This document shows, one piece after another, positions 50,944-59,124 of a stretch of DNA of 64,000 bases. How positions within the stretch are numbered: the stretch's first letter is position 1; each line of letters begins with the position of its first letter. The position numbers and the translations under genes are program-made. The notes beneath the pieces are model-generated. The model saw only the letters and a list, made by a program, of their open reading frames with translations, was not told the DNA's origin and made no database searches. The DNA comes from JACDAN01 sp963827705 (GTDB lineage Bacteria; Actinomycetota; Thermoleophilia; Gaiellales; Gaiellaceae): the NCBI GenBank assembly GCA_963827705.1, contig CAWHBN010000017.1:1-64000 (forward strand). The letters run 5' to 3'.

Positions 50944-51912
50944 TCACGGGATCCGTCCGAACCAGAGCGCGGACAGCGCGCCGCCGAGCAGGAGGAAGAA
51001 CGCCCCTGCCCCGGCAAAGGCGGCCGTCAGCTCGCGCTTCTCGTCCTCGTAGGAGACCTGCGAGCCGATCTCACGGTAGACCTCCTCGAGGTCGGCCTCG
51101 GTCGGCGCCTCGAAGAAGCGCCCGCCCGTCTCTTCGGCCACACGCCTCAGGGTTTCCGGATCGGGCGGGACGCTGTACGTCTGCGTGACACCGAAGTCGT
51201 TCGTGATCTCGACGGTACCGTCGGGCGTGCCGAACGCGATCGTGTAGATCGGAACGCCGGCCTCCTTGGCCTCGTCGAGCACGTCGAGCGGCTCGCGGCC
51301 GATCGAGTTCGCGCCGTCCGAGAGCAGGAGGATCGCGAAGAGCGGCTTGCCGCCCGACAGCTTCTCCGCCTCCTCCGGATCCGGTGCGAGCGCGACCGAC
51401 TCGACGATCGCGTCGCCGAGCGCGGTCCCGACGTCGCCCTCGAGCGTGTCGAGCGCGTCGCGCACCGCCTCGCGGTCGTCCGTCGGCTCCTCGAGAACCG
51501 AGACGATGCTGGAGAACGAGACGAGCCCGACGCGGAAGCGGTCAGGAACCTTGTCGAGGAACGACGAGGACGCCGACTTCGCTGCCTCGAGGCGCGTCGG
51601 CGCGACGTCGGTCGCCGTCATCGACGCCGAGGTGTCCATCGTCAGGAGGACGGTCGCGTCGTCGCGGGGAACTGCCACCACCGCCTGCGGTCGCGCCATT
51701 GCCACGATCAATGCGGCCAGTGCGGCGAGCGCGAGCAGCGCCGGCAGGTGCCGCCGCCGCCCCGGTGACGCGTCGACGACGTTCGCGAGCAGGTCGAGGT
51801 TCGTGAAGCGGGCCGCATACTTGATCCGCCGCCGCTGGACGAGCCAGTAGGCGACGAGTAGCACTGGGATCAGGAGCAGGCCCCAGAGCAGGAACGGGGT
51901 CGCGAAGCTCAT
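50944..51912 (-). CDS. VWA-domain membrane protein (BatA-like)
   Basis: 322 residues. An N-terminal membrane segment (PFLLWGLLLIPVLLVAYWLV) is followed by ALLALAALAALIVAMARPQA, a VWA domain with the MIDAS motif VLLTMDTSASMTATDVAPTR, and FAILLLSDGANSIGREPLDV. A C-terminal helix is AFAGAGAFFLLLGGALSALW. This BatA/Aerotolerance-like layout fits a metal-dependent adhesion/assembly role at the membrane. Start overlaps the DUF58 stop by four bases. With DUF58 and MoxR it forms a conserved three-gene module. Confidence 0.9.
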   Translation of the reverse strand: MSFATPFLLWGLLLIPVLLVAYWLVQRRRIKYAARFTNLDLLANVVDASPGRRRHLPALLALAALAALIVAMARPQAVVAVPRDDATVLLTMDTSASMTATDVAPTRLEAAKSASSSFLDKVPDRFRVGLVSFSSIVSVLEEPTDDREAVRDALDTLEGDVGTALGDAIVESVALAPDPEEAEKLSGGKPLFAILLLSDGANSIGREPLDVLDEAKEAGVPIYTIAFGTPDGTVEITNDFGVTQTYSVPPDPETLRRVAEETGGRFFEAPTEADLEEVYREIGSQVSYEDEKRELTAAFAGAGAFFLLLGGALSALWFGRIP

Positions 51913-52838
51913 CGCCGCTTCCTCTCGTTTCCGACGAACCGGGCGAAGGGGCGCAGCCAGTCGCCACCGGTGGAGAGGACGAGATGGGGGACGCCGAGCG
52001 AGGCGAGCTCGCGTGCGAGCCCGGCCCGCTCATCCTCCGCCGCAGCCGCGAACCGCTCACGCAGTCGCCGCTTCGCGGTGTCCACGTGCAGCTTGCGCCC
52101 CGTCTCGGGGTCGACGAGCCAGATGTGGCCGACGTTCGGGAGCTCCTGCTCGCGCGGGTCCCGGATCTCGACGGCGACCACGGCGTGACGCGCCGCGAGC
52201 CGCAGCATCGCAGCGCGCCAGTCCCGCGGGCCGCGGAAGTCGGACACGACGACCGCGAGCGAGCGCTGGCGCGCGACGCGGGCGACGTGCGAGAGGGCGG
52301 TCCCGATCGACGTCGCGCCGACGCGTTCCGTCTCCGGCTCCCGCTTGACCGCGAGCAGCACGCCGAGCAGGCCGACACGGCCCTGGCGTGGACGGAGCGT
52401 CACGATGCCCTCGCCGCCGAACGTCGTGATACCGATGCGGTTCCCACGGCGCGAGGCCAGGTGGCCCATCGCCACCGCGACCCCCTCGGCAACGTCCCAC
52501 TTCCGCCGATCCGCCGTCCCGAACCTCATCGAAGGCGAGATGTCGAGCACGACCCAGGACGTGAGCGCCCGCTCGGCGACGTCGACGCGAACCTGAACGT
52601 CCAGCGAGCGCGCAGTCGCATTCCAGTCGATGCGGCGCACGTCGTCGCCCGGTGCCCACTCGCGGATCTGCGCGAGCTCGGTACCGATCCCGAGCGCGGC
52701 GGTGCGGTGCTCGCCGGCGAGGAGGCCGTCCATCCGCCTGCCGATCTGGAGATCCAGTGCGCGCAGGAGCGCCTCGGGCATCGGCCCGGGGCCGGGGCGG
52801 TCCGGCGGTCGCTCCCGCGCAAGGACTGCGGTGCTCAT
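51909..52838 (-). CDS. DUF58 domain-containing protein
   Basis: 309 residues. DUF58 is indicated by LAQIREWAPGDDVRRIDWNA, TARSLDVQVRVDVAERALTS and WVVLDISPSMRFGTADRRKW, the VWA-like DxSxS core, plus GNRIGITTFGGEGIVTLRPR and AVVVSDFRGPRDWRAAMLRL. It overlaps the MoxR stop and the VWA start by four bases each. DUF58 proteins always travel with MoxR ATPases and are thought to be substrate or partner proteins for their chaperone function. Confidence 0.92.
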   Translation of the reverse strand: MSTAVLARERPPDRPGPGPMPEALLRALDLQIGRRMDGLLAGEHRTAALGIGTELAQIREWAPGDDVRRIDWNATARSLDVQVRVDVAERALTSWVVLDISPSMRFGTADRRKWDVAEGVAVAMGHLASRRGNRIGITTFGGEGIVTLRPRQGRVGLLGVLLAVKREPETERVGATSIGTALSHVARVARQRSLAVVVSDFRGPRDWRAAMLRLAARHAVVAVEIRDPREQELPNVGHIWLVDPETGRKLHVDTAKRRLRERFAAAAEDERAGLARELASLGVPHLVLSTGGDWLRPFARFVGNERKRR

Positions 52839-53830
52839 GCCGCTCGCTCGACGACGATCTCGGGCACGGGGACAACCTCGAGGACGGAGTCGACGATGGA
52901 GTCGGCTCCCACGTCGGCAGCCAGCGCCTCGTAGCTGAGGACGATCCGGTGGTGGAGCGCGTCGCGCGCGAGCTCGCGGACGTCCTGCGGGAGGACGTAG
53001 TCGCGCCCGCGGATGAGCGCGAGCGCGCGTGCCGCGGTCATCATCGAGATCGGCCCTCGGGGACTGGCGCCGAACGCCACGTATGCGGCGAGATCGGCGA
53101 GCCCGACCGAGGCCGGGTCGCGCGTCGCCCCGGCGATCTGGACCGCGTATCGCGCGAGCGCGGGATCGACGTACACCTCACGCGCAGCCGCACGCAGCCC
53201 GGTGAGCTCGTCCAGGTCGATGATCTGCCGGACCTCGGCCATCCCGGCCAGCGACCGCTCGACGACCGTCAGCTCGTCCTCCGCTTCCGGGTAGCCGACG
53301 ACGACCTTGAGCATGAAGCGGTCGACCTGGGCTTCGGGCAGCGGGTAGGTGCCTTCGGACTCGATCGGGTTCTGGGTCGCCATTACGAGGAACGGGCTTG
53401 GCGCCGAGAACGTCTCCTTGCCGATCGTGACCTGCCGCTCCTGCATTACCTCGAGCAGCGCGGATTGCACCTTCGCCGGCGCGCGGTTGATCTCGTCGGC
53501 GAGCAGGAAGTTGCAGAAGACGGGGCCGAGCTCGACGTCGAAGTCACCGTCCTTCGGGCGATAGATACGGGTCCCGACGAGGTCGCTCGGCATCAGATCG
53601 GGCGTGAACTGGATCCGGTTGAACGTGCCGCCGAGAACCTGGGCGGTCGTCTTGATCGTCAGCGTCTTCGCAAGGCCCGGCACGCCCTCGATGAGGAGGT
53701 GGCCATCCGCCAGGAGGCAGACGAGCACCCGCTCGAGCATCGTGTCCTGGCCGGCGATGACGCGCTTGATCTCGAACAGCGCGCGCTCCAGCGTGTCTTG
53801 CGTCTGCGCGGGCGCATTCAGCTCTTCCAT
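52835..53830 (-). CDS. MoxR-family AAA+ ATPase
   Basis: 331 residues. AAA+ motifs: Walker A LLIEGVPGLAKTLTIKTTAQ, Walker B FCNFLLADEINRAPAKVQSA, LLEVMQERQVTIGKETFSAP, sensor 1 FLVMATQNPIESEGTYPLPE and the arginine region EAQVDRFMLKVVVGYPEAED. It probably acts as a chaperone that remodels the DUF58/VWA proteins encoded immediately downstream, with four-base overlaps. It is the first gene of this operon; a GTTCTTAAGAGTTCG element at 53903-53917 lies about 70 bases upstream. Confidence 0.94.
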   Translation of the reverse strand: MEELNAPAQTQDTLERALFEIKRVIAGQDTMLERVLVCLLADGHLLIEGVPGLAKTLTIKTTAQVLGGTFNRIQFTPDLMPSDLVGTRIYRPKDGDFDVELGPVFCNFLLADEINRAPAKVQSALLEVMQERQVTIGKETFSAPSPFLVMATQNPIESEGTYPLPEAQVDRFMLKVVVGYPEAEDELTVVERSLAGMAEVRQIIDLDELTGLRAAAREVYVDPALARYAVQIAGATRDPASVGLADLAAYVAFGASPRGPISMMTAARALALIRGRDYVLPQDVRELARDALHHRIVLSYEALAADVGADSIVDSVLEVVPVPEIVVERAA

Positions 53831-53969
53831 GGTTGGATTCCTCCTGAGGCGGTGTGGCTGCCCTGTCCAGGAAACCCCTCGCGCCTAAGGACAGGCTGAA
53901 CCGTTCTTAAGAGTTCGATGAGAGAGGTTCGTCCAGCAGCGGCGCGCGGAGTGTGGTCCGATACGCGTC

Positions 53970-54185
53970 GTGATCGTCCGCATCCTGATCATCGCCGCCG
54001 TCCTGCTGTTCCTGATCCTCTGGGTCCGAGCGATCCTCGATCTCTTCACGCACCGGCATGACCTGAGTGTCGGCGCGAAGGTCGTGTGGGCGATCGCGAT
54101 GCTCGTGTTCCCGTTCATCGGGCTGCTCGTCTACACGATGCTGCGCCCGACCGACCACACGATCGCGCAGAACGCGCGTAGATAG
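53970..54185 (+). CDS. Small PLDc_N-type membrane protein
   Basis: 71 residues with two membrane helices: IVRILIIAAVLLFLILWVRA and KVVWAIAMLVFPFIGLLVYT, plus the linker DLFTHRHDLSVGAK. This is the short phospholipase D N-terminal (PLDc_N) module, normally attached to a cardiolipin synthase, here standing alone. GTG start. The gene ends in a TAGATAGATAGATAG stretch that gives stops in several frames. Its role is unknown; it might anchor or regulate a cell-envelope process. Confidence 0.85.
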   Translation: MIVRILIIAAVLLFLILWVRAILDLFTHRHDLSVGAKVVWAIAMLVFPFIGLLVYTMLRPTDHTIAQNARR

Positions 54186-54206
54186 ATAGATAGCTACCTA
54201 CGCGCG
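54173..54206. terminator. Tail-to-tail hairpin with GATA repeat loop
   Basis: Perfect 9-base arms CGCGCGTAG (54173-54181) and CTACGCGCG (54198-54206) enclose a loop containing GATA three times and TAGCTA. Each arm supplies the final codons and TAG stop of one of the two convergent genes. Likely a compact bidirectional termination structure. Confidence 0.5.
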
Positions 54207-54908
54207 CTCGACGCCGATCGTGACCTGGCTGCTCGCGCGGTCGCCGCTCAACTCGGTCGCGACGACCGTCGAGCCGCCGCTCTGGCCGAAGATCCCGTCC
54301 GAATCGTTGGAGACCTCGGCGGGGCCGCGCTCCGAGTAGGGCTCGAGCGCGTAGACGGCCTCGAGCGCCTGCTCGTCGAAGAACAGCTGCCCCGTCCAGG
54401 TCTGCCCGCCCTGAATCACCTTCAGATGGATGTGGACGGCCCGGCCCGGATACCAGCCGGGAAAGATCGTGCGGAAGGTGGCGGTGCCGGTTCCGTCCGC
54501 TACCTGCACGCCCCGCAGGAACGTGCCGTCGTCACCTTGCACCCCGGAGTACACGCCCTCGGCGTCGCAGTGCCAGACGTCCACGATCGCGTCCTCGATC
54601 GGCTCGCAGGACTCCGCGTCAACGACCTTCACGGCCAGGTCGTAGGCAAGCCCCGGCCGCCCTTCGGTGATGTCGCGCCGCATCAGGTCGAGGTCGAGGT
54701 AGTACGGCCCCTCGGTCAACTCGGGGGTGAGCACACAATCGGGGCTCGTGGTGCCGGCGGTGGTCGTGGGCGCAGTCGTCGTGCCGGCCGCGGACTGCTC
54801 GGAGGCGTCGTCGTCCGCGCAACCGGGAACGAAGAGCGCCAGGCCCAGCCCGCCGGCCCAGCCAAGCACGCGTCTGCGGGTGAGGGAAGATCCGTCGGAG
54901 AGAGCCAT
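54198..54908 (-). CDS. Exported intradiol ring-cleavage dioxygenase-like lipoprotein
   Basis: ATG 54908 is chosen because a twin-arginine lipoprotein signal begins there: TRRRVLGWAGGLGLALFVPGC, with RR and a lipobox-like VPGC; an upstream GTG would add 34 residues without signal character. A Thr/Ala linker follows, then an intradiol dioxygenase fold: LTPELTEGPYYLDLDLMRRD (first Tyr), VDVWHCDAEGVYSGVQGDDG, FRTIFPGWYPGRAVHIHLKV (second Tyr and two His, the Fe(III) ligands). 236 residues. Extracellular members of this branch are often of unknown substrate. It is divergent from the peroxiredoxin gene. Confidence 0.85.
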   Translation of the reverse strand: MALSDGSSLTRRRVLGWAGGLGLALFVPGCADDDASEQSAAGTTTAPTTTAGTTSPDCVLTPELTEGPYYLDLDLMRRDITEGRPGLAYDLAVKVVDAESCEPIEDAIVDVWHCDAEGVYSGVQGDDGTFLRGVQVADGTGTATFRTIFPGWYPGRAVHIHLKVIQGGQTWTGQLFFDEQALEAVYALEPYSERGPAEVSNDSDGIFGQSGGSTVVATELSGDRASSQVTIGVERA

Positions 54909-54956
54909 CGGCGCAGAGCCTGCCAGCCGTTCCTGAGAATCAGCTATGAGCTTCGG

Positions 54957-54986
54957 TTGCGCAGCCTGAGCGCGAAAGCGTACTTT
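54957..54986 (+). promoter_or_regulatory. Candidate promoter for peroxiredoxin gene
   Basis: TTGCGC (54957-54962), 18-base spacer and TACTTT (54981-54986), 47 bases before the start. Weak consensus match; supported only by position. Confidence 0.3.
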
Positions 54987-55033
54987 GACGTGCTGGGGTC
55001 GAATCCCCAAAACCCCAACGGAGGAGGACTTAC

Positions 55034-55714
55034 GTGAGCATCAAGCTCGGCGAAACCGCACCGGACTTCGAGGCCGACACCACGGAGGGAAAGATCCGGT
55101 TCCACGACTGGATCGGGGACTCGTGGGCAGTGCTGTTCTCGCACCCGAAGGACTTCACGCCGGTCTGCACGACGGAGCTCGGCTACATGGCCAGCATCAA
55201 GCCGGAGTTCGACCGGCGCAACGTGAAGGTGATCGGCCTCTCGGTCGATCCGATGAAGAACCACGAGGGGTGGGTGAAGGACATCGAGGACACGCAGGGC
55301 CACGCGCCCAACTTCCCCATCATCGCCGACGCCTCCTTCGAGGTGTCGAAGGCGTACGGGATGCTTCCGGCAGACGTCGAGGGCGACCCGGGGGACCGCA
55401 CGCCCGCCGACAACCAGACGGTCCGGAACGTTTTCGTGATCGCGCCGGACAAGACGGTCAAGCTGATCCTCGTCTATCCGATGACGACGGGCCGCAACTT
55501 CGACGAGGTGCTGCGGGTGATCGACTCGCTCCAGCTGACGGCGAAGCACAAGGTGGCGACGCCGGCCAACTGGCAGCACGGCGACGACGTGATCATCGCC
55601 GGCTCGGTCTCGGACGACGAGGCCCGGGAGACATACCCGGAGGGCTGGGAGTCGCCCCGCCCCTACATCCGGATCGTGCCTCAGCCGGACAAGGCGCTGG
55701 TGCCTGTCGACTAG
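55034..55714 (+). CDS. 1-Cys peroxiredoxin (Prx6 family)
   Basis: 226 residues. GTG start with strong GGAGGAGG upstream: VSIKLGETAPDFEADTTEGK. The peroxidatic cysteine is Cys45 in HPKDFTPVCTTELGYMASIK, and I see no other Cys, as expected for 1-Cys enzymes. SVDPMKNHEGWVKDIEDTQG, PADNQTVRNVFVIAPDKTVK and the long C-terminal dimer domain (MTTGRNFDEVLRVIDSLQLT) are Prx6-typical. It reduces H2O2 and lipid hydroperoxides in the cytoplasm. It is monocistronic and has its own terminator. Confidence 0.94.
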   Translation: MSIKLGETAPDFEADTTEGKIRFHDWIGDSWAVLFSHPKDFTPVCTTELGYMASIKPEFDRRNVKVIGLSVDPMKNHEGWVKDIEDTQGHAPNFPIIADASFEVSKAYGMLPADVEGDPGDRTPADNQTVRNVFVIAPDKTVKLILVYPMTTGRNFDEVLRVIDSLQLTAKHKVATPANWQHGDDVIIAGSVSDDEARETYPEGWESPRPYIRIVPQPDKALVPVD

Positions 55715-55724
55715 GTGCATCCCT

Positions 55725-55759
55725 CGGCGGGGGCGCCCTGCGGCCAGGGACCCCCGCCG
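55725..55759 (+). terminator. Hairpin terminator after peroxiredoxin gene
   Basis: Outer arms CGGCGGGGG / CCCCCGCCG (9 bases) with an inner CCCTG/CAGGG pairing, 10 bases after the stop. No T run. Confidence 0.6.
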
Positions 55760-55877
55760 GGGGCGGAGATCCACACACGAGGGGGTGCGGATCACCTGCG
55801 TTCGAAGCCCGTCGACCGCAGGGAGAGCTTCGTTCCTGACAGCGACTAGATGGTGGTGGTCAGGGCTCTTCGCTGCC

Positions 55878-55893
55878 TGACCCAATTGGGTCA
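55878..55893. promoter_or_regulatory. Perfect 16-base palindrome overlapping a stop codon
   Basis: TGACCCAATTGGGTCA is fully self-complementary; its last three bases are the stop codon (on minus) of the PAS-LuxR gene. The AATT core is unusual for the region's GC content. It could be an operator or a protein-binding site. The preceding 120 bases hold no gene. Confidence 0.35.
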
Positions 55894-56472
55894 ATCGTCG
55901 AGGAGACCGTCGGCGCGAGCCATGGCGACCGCTTCCACGCGGGAATGGACTTCCAGCGCCTGCAGCACTCCCCGGATGTGATTCCGGACCGTCTCCCTGC
56001 TCAGGTGGAGGAGCTCCGCAATCTGGCCCGTCGACGAGCCGTGGGCGAGCAGGTCGAGGACCTCATGCTGGCGCGGCGTGAGCTTCGCATGCGGCGACCG
56101 CGGCGACTTGGGTGGGGCCGGCGGACGCGAGAGGAGCCCGAACACGCCCACGATCTGGTGTCCCTCCTTGAGCGGGACCGAGCTCACCTCAACGGAGACT
56201 TCACGTCCGTCGCCCCCGACCAGGTCCACCTCGGCGTCCGTGACCTTCTCTTTGCCGACGATCTTGCGCGCGAACGCCTCTTTGGCGCGGGGCCGGTCGC
56301 CTGGACTGACCACGTCGGTGAACCGGAAACCGCGGACATCACCGACGATCTTCTCGGCGGCGGGGTTCAGCCAGGCGATCACGCCGTTGCGGTCGATGAT
56401 GTACGACGGCACGTTCACGTCCGTCATCGCACGCTCCACATCGCTGCCCAGGCTCTGGATTAGGCGCGTCAT
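55891..56472 (-). CDS. PAS-domain LuxR-type transcriptional regulator
   Basis: 193 residues. A PAS domain (VNVPSYIIDRNGVIAWLNPA, AEKIVGDVRGFRFTDVVSPG, VDLVGGDGREVSVEVSSVPL) is joined by a Pro-rich linker to a LuxR helix-turn-helix (LTPRQHEVLDLLAHGSSTGQ, IAELLHLSRETVRNHIRGVL). Single-protein PAS-LuxR regulators respond to redox, ligands or light and control transcription. The ligand cannot be told, but the neighbouring peroxiredoxin and lipid-related hydrolases suggest stress-linked targets (inference). Confidence 0.9.
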   Translation of the reverse strand: MTRLIQSLGSDVERAMTDVNVPSYIIDRNGVIAWLNPAAEKIVGDVRGFRFTDVVSPGDRPRAKEAFARKIVGKEKVTDAEVDLVGGDGREVSVEVSSVPLKEGHQIVGVFGLLSRPPAPPKSPRSPHAKLTPRQHEVLDLLAHGSSTGQIAELLHLSRETVRNHIRGVLQALEVHSRVEAVAMARADGLLDD

Positions 56473-56504
56473 GGCACGCCGATTTTGTCATGTCGCCGCC
56501 GGCG

Positions 56505-57809
56505 TCAGGAAGAACGGCCGAGCAGGTGCCGGTCGAAGAAGCCGACGATTCGCCGCTCATAGTCCTGCGGCGCGGCGTCGAACGCGCCGGTGTGTCCGCC
56601 CGGCGCGGGCCAGTACTCCTTCGGACCTTTCGCTGCCTCGTAGTATTTCTCGGTCAGCGTCTCTCCGCCCTGGCCGGGTGTCGCGTGGATGAAGAGCGCC
56701 GGTTCGGTGATCTCCGCACTGAGGTCGGTCAGGCTGCGGTGGAGGCAGGTCGCTGGCGAAGACGGCCGCTCCGGCCGTGACGAGGCCAAAGATCCAAGTG
56801 CTGACGATCTTCTCCGCGCCCTCGGTATGGAGGGACTCCCGCACCGAGCGGACCCCGGCGCCCTCGGACACGATCGCCCTGAAGTCGTCGTTCTGCGCAG
56901 CTGCCTGGAGCATCATCTCGCCGCCGACGGAGCGCCCGACCCCGCCGATGCGGTCCGGGTCGACGTCCGGCCGGCTCCTGAGGTAGGCGATCGCCGCGGC
57001 CAGATCGCGCGTGCCTCTCCAGCCGAGCGCGTTCGGGTCGCCGTCGCTCTCCCCCTCGCCGCGCCGGTCGAACAGGAGCACGCCGTAGCCCTCGCTGACC
57101 AGCAGCCTCGCCGGTTTTCTGTGGCCCCTTCCGGCCAGGGAAGGCGATCACCGTCGCACCGTTCTTCGAGGGAACGAACCAGCCTTTGAGGCGCAGTCCG
57201 TCGCTCGTGGTGAACGAGACGTTCTCGTGCGGGGCGCCTAGCTGCGGGGTCGGCACGTACTGCGCGCGCCGAGTGGGTGACCACGAACGCCTCCGAGAAC
57301 GGGAACATCACTAAAGGAAGCGTCACGAGGAAACCAAGCGCCAGCGCCACGCGCCGCGCGTAGCGGCGGACGACACTCCCACCCTTCCGCGACCTCCAGA
57401 GCGTCACGACGCCGATGCCGACGAGCAGCACACCGGCGGGGATCATCAGGAGCCCGGTGTAGTCGTCCCCGGACGGGCCGTCCTCACGGCTGTAGTAGCC
57501 GGCCTCGCCGGCGCCCATCACGATCATGAAGATCCCGACGTAGACCGCCAGGATCCCGCGAAGGCCCGGGCGGAGCCGTGGATAGCCCCAGGCGAACGCC
57601 ACGAGCAGCGCGACCTGCACGAGCCCGCCCCACAGGTGGTCGCGAGCCGACACGCCGGGCTCCGGCTGGAGGAAGTTGTCGTCGACGACATGCAGGGCGC
57701 CGAGCCCCAGCGCCACTCGTGCAAGCCCGGTCTCGGTGCGGAGCGCCGCAACGGCCCGTCCCGCGAGCGTCGTTCGAGACTCCGAAGCCGGGTGTACGAC
57801 GGTGCTCAT
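56505..57809 (-). CDS. Membrane-anchored alpha/beta hydrolase, copy B, three apparent frameshifts
   Basis: ATG start overlaps copy A's stop (TGATG). The N-terminus has three to four membrane helices: LALGLGALHVVDDNFLQPEP, VALLVAFAWGYPRLRPGLRG, AVYVGIFMIVMGAGEAGYYS, LGFLVTLPLVMFPFSEAF. The hydrolase follows with SDGLRLKGWFVPSKNGATVI, LLFDRRGEGESDGDPNALGW, the nucleophile elbow IGGVGRSVGGEMMLQAAAQN (GxSxG) and the His region PAPGGHTGAFDAAPQDYERR. Frames break near 57265, 57120 and 56755, and sum to zero across 434 codons. It resembles BEM46/FrsA-like hydrolases. Substrate unknown. Confidence 0.72.
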
Positions 57810-59118
57810 CAGTCCCGAAGAGCCCGATCGAAGAACGCAATCACGCGCCGCTCGTACTCCTCAGGCTGCGTGGTGATCCCGCCGACGTGCTGCGCACCGG
57901 GAACCTCCCAGAGCTCCTTCGGCTCCCCCGCCGCGGCGTAGAAGCCGCGGTTCGGAGTCTCCTCCGTACCGCCCTGGCCGTGCTCGCCGTAGATGAAGAA
58001 CGCCGCGCGCGGCGAGATCTTCGGCGCCGACGTCTTTCATCGCCTCAGGCGGCAGGTTGTTGGTGAAGACCGCCGTGGCGGCCGTCTGGACCGACGAGAG
58101 CGCGTACGCCGGCAGCATGTTCAGGCCCCAGCCGTAGTTGGCGACGTCGTCTCTGACGGAGCGCGAGCTGCCGCCCTCGCTGACGATCGCCTTGAACGCG
58201 TCCGACTCCGCCGCTGCCCCGATCAGCATCTCGCCGCCGACCGAGCGCCCGATCCCGCCGATCCGCTCGGGATCGACGTCCGGCCGGTCCTGGAGGAACG
58301 CGACCGCCGCGTGCAGGTCACGCTCGCCCTGCCAGCCGAAGACGTTCCAGTCGCCCTCGCTCTCACCCTCGCCCCGGCGGTCGAACAGCAGGACGCCGTA
58401 CCCGTGGCGTGCGAGCATCCGCGCCTGCAGGCGAGTCCCCGAGCGCCCCGGGAACGAGATCACGGCGGCCCTGTTCCTCGACGGGACGTACCAGCCCTTG
58501 AGGAGGTAGCCGTCGCTCGTCGCGAACTGCACGTCCTCGTACGGAGCACCGAGGGTCGCGGCCGGCACGTCCGCCGGCGCGACATGCGTAACGACATACG
58601 TGAGCGAGATCGGGAACAGGAAGAGGCCGGCGACGAGCAGAGCCGCGAGCACGTACAGCGCCCGCCGCGTGTACCGCCAGGCGAGATTGCCGGTGCGCCG
58701 ACGGGATCGCCACAGCGTGACCGCGCCGACGCCCAGGAGCAGGAAGCCGGCGCCGATCGACAGCAGCCCGGTGTAGTCGTCACCGGAAAGACCGACGTCC
58801 TGGGCGTAGTACGCGGCTTCGGTGCCGCCGAGCACACCCAGGACACCGAAGACGAGTGCGAAGACGCCGCGGAGCCCTGCACGCATCTCGCGGATAGATC
58901 GCCGCCGCGCCGATGAGCAGGCCGAGCGGCAGGAGGCCGCTGACGAGGTGATCCGACGCCGACACTCCCGGCTCGGGCTGGAGGAAGTTGTCGTCCACCA
59001 CGTGCAGGCCGATGACGCCGAAGCCGAAGCGCGCCAGCCCGCTCTCCGTCCGGAGGGCCGCCGCGACACGGGTCGCGGCGGCCCTGGGCTCTGCGGACGG
59101 ATGAGCGACGGTCGACAA
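57809..59118 (-). CDS. Membrane-anchored alpha/beta hydrolase, copy A, two apparent frameshifts
   Basis: TTG start gives MSTVAHPSAEPRAAATRVAA, six bases after the MMPL stop. As in copy B, helices LHVVDDNFLQPEPGVSASDH and LLPLGLLIGAAAIYPR lead to YTGLLSIGAGFLLLGVGAVT, then the hydrolase: LGAPYEDVQFATSDGYLLKG, LLFDRRGEGESEGDWNVFGW, IGGIGRSVGGEMLIGAAAES (GxSxG), and after the second break AAFFIYGEHGQGG and FFDRALRD. Frames break near 58888 and 58020. It is the paralogue of copy B, sharing long identical stretches. It is coupled to the MMPL transporter, suggesting a lipid or ester substrate. Confidence 0.72.
59054..59085. repeat. Hairpin repeat copy 1
   Basis: Perfect 14-base stem (AGGGCCGCCGCGAC / GTCGCGGCGGCCCT) with an ACGG loop, inside the N-terminal codons of hydrolase copy A and 40 bases after MMPL copy 1. 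It encodes AAATRVAAAL. A near-identical hairpin follows MMPL copy 2 at 62194-62229. Confidence 0.6.
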
Positions 59119-59124
59119 CGATTG

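Noticed and set aside
54994..55009. tRNA T-arm-like sequence TGGGGTCGAATCCCCA upstream of the peroxiredoxin gene
   Set aside because: There is no matching acceptor, D or anticodon arm in the preceding 80 bases; it is a short hairpin in the leader, not a tRNA.
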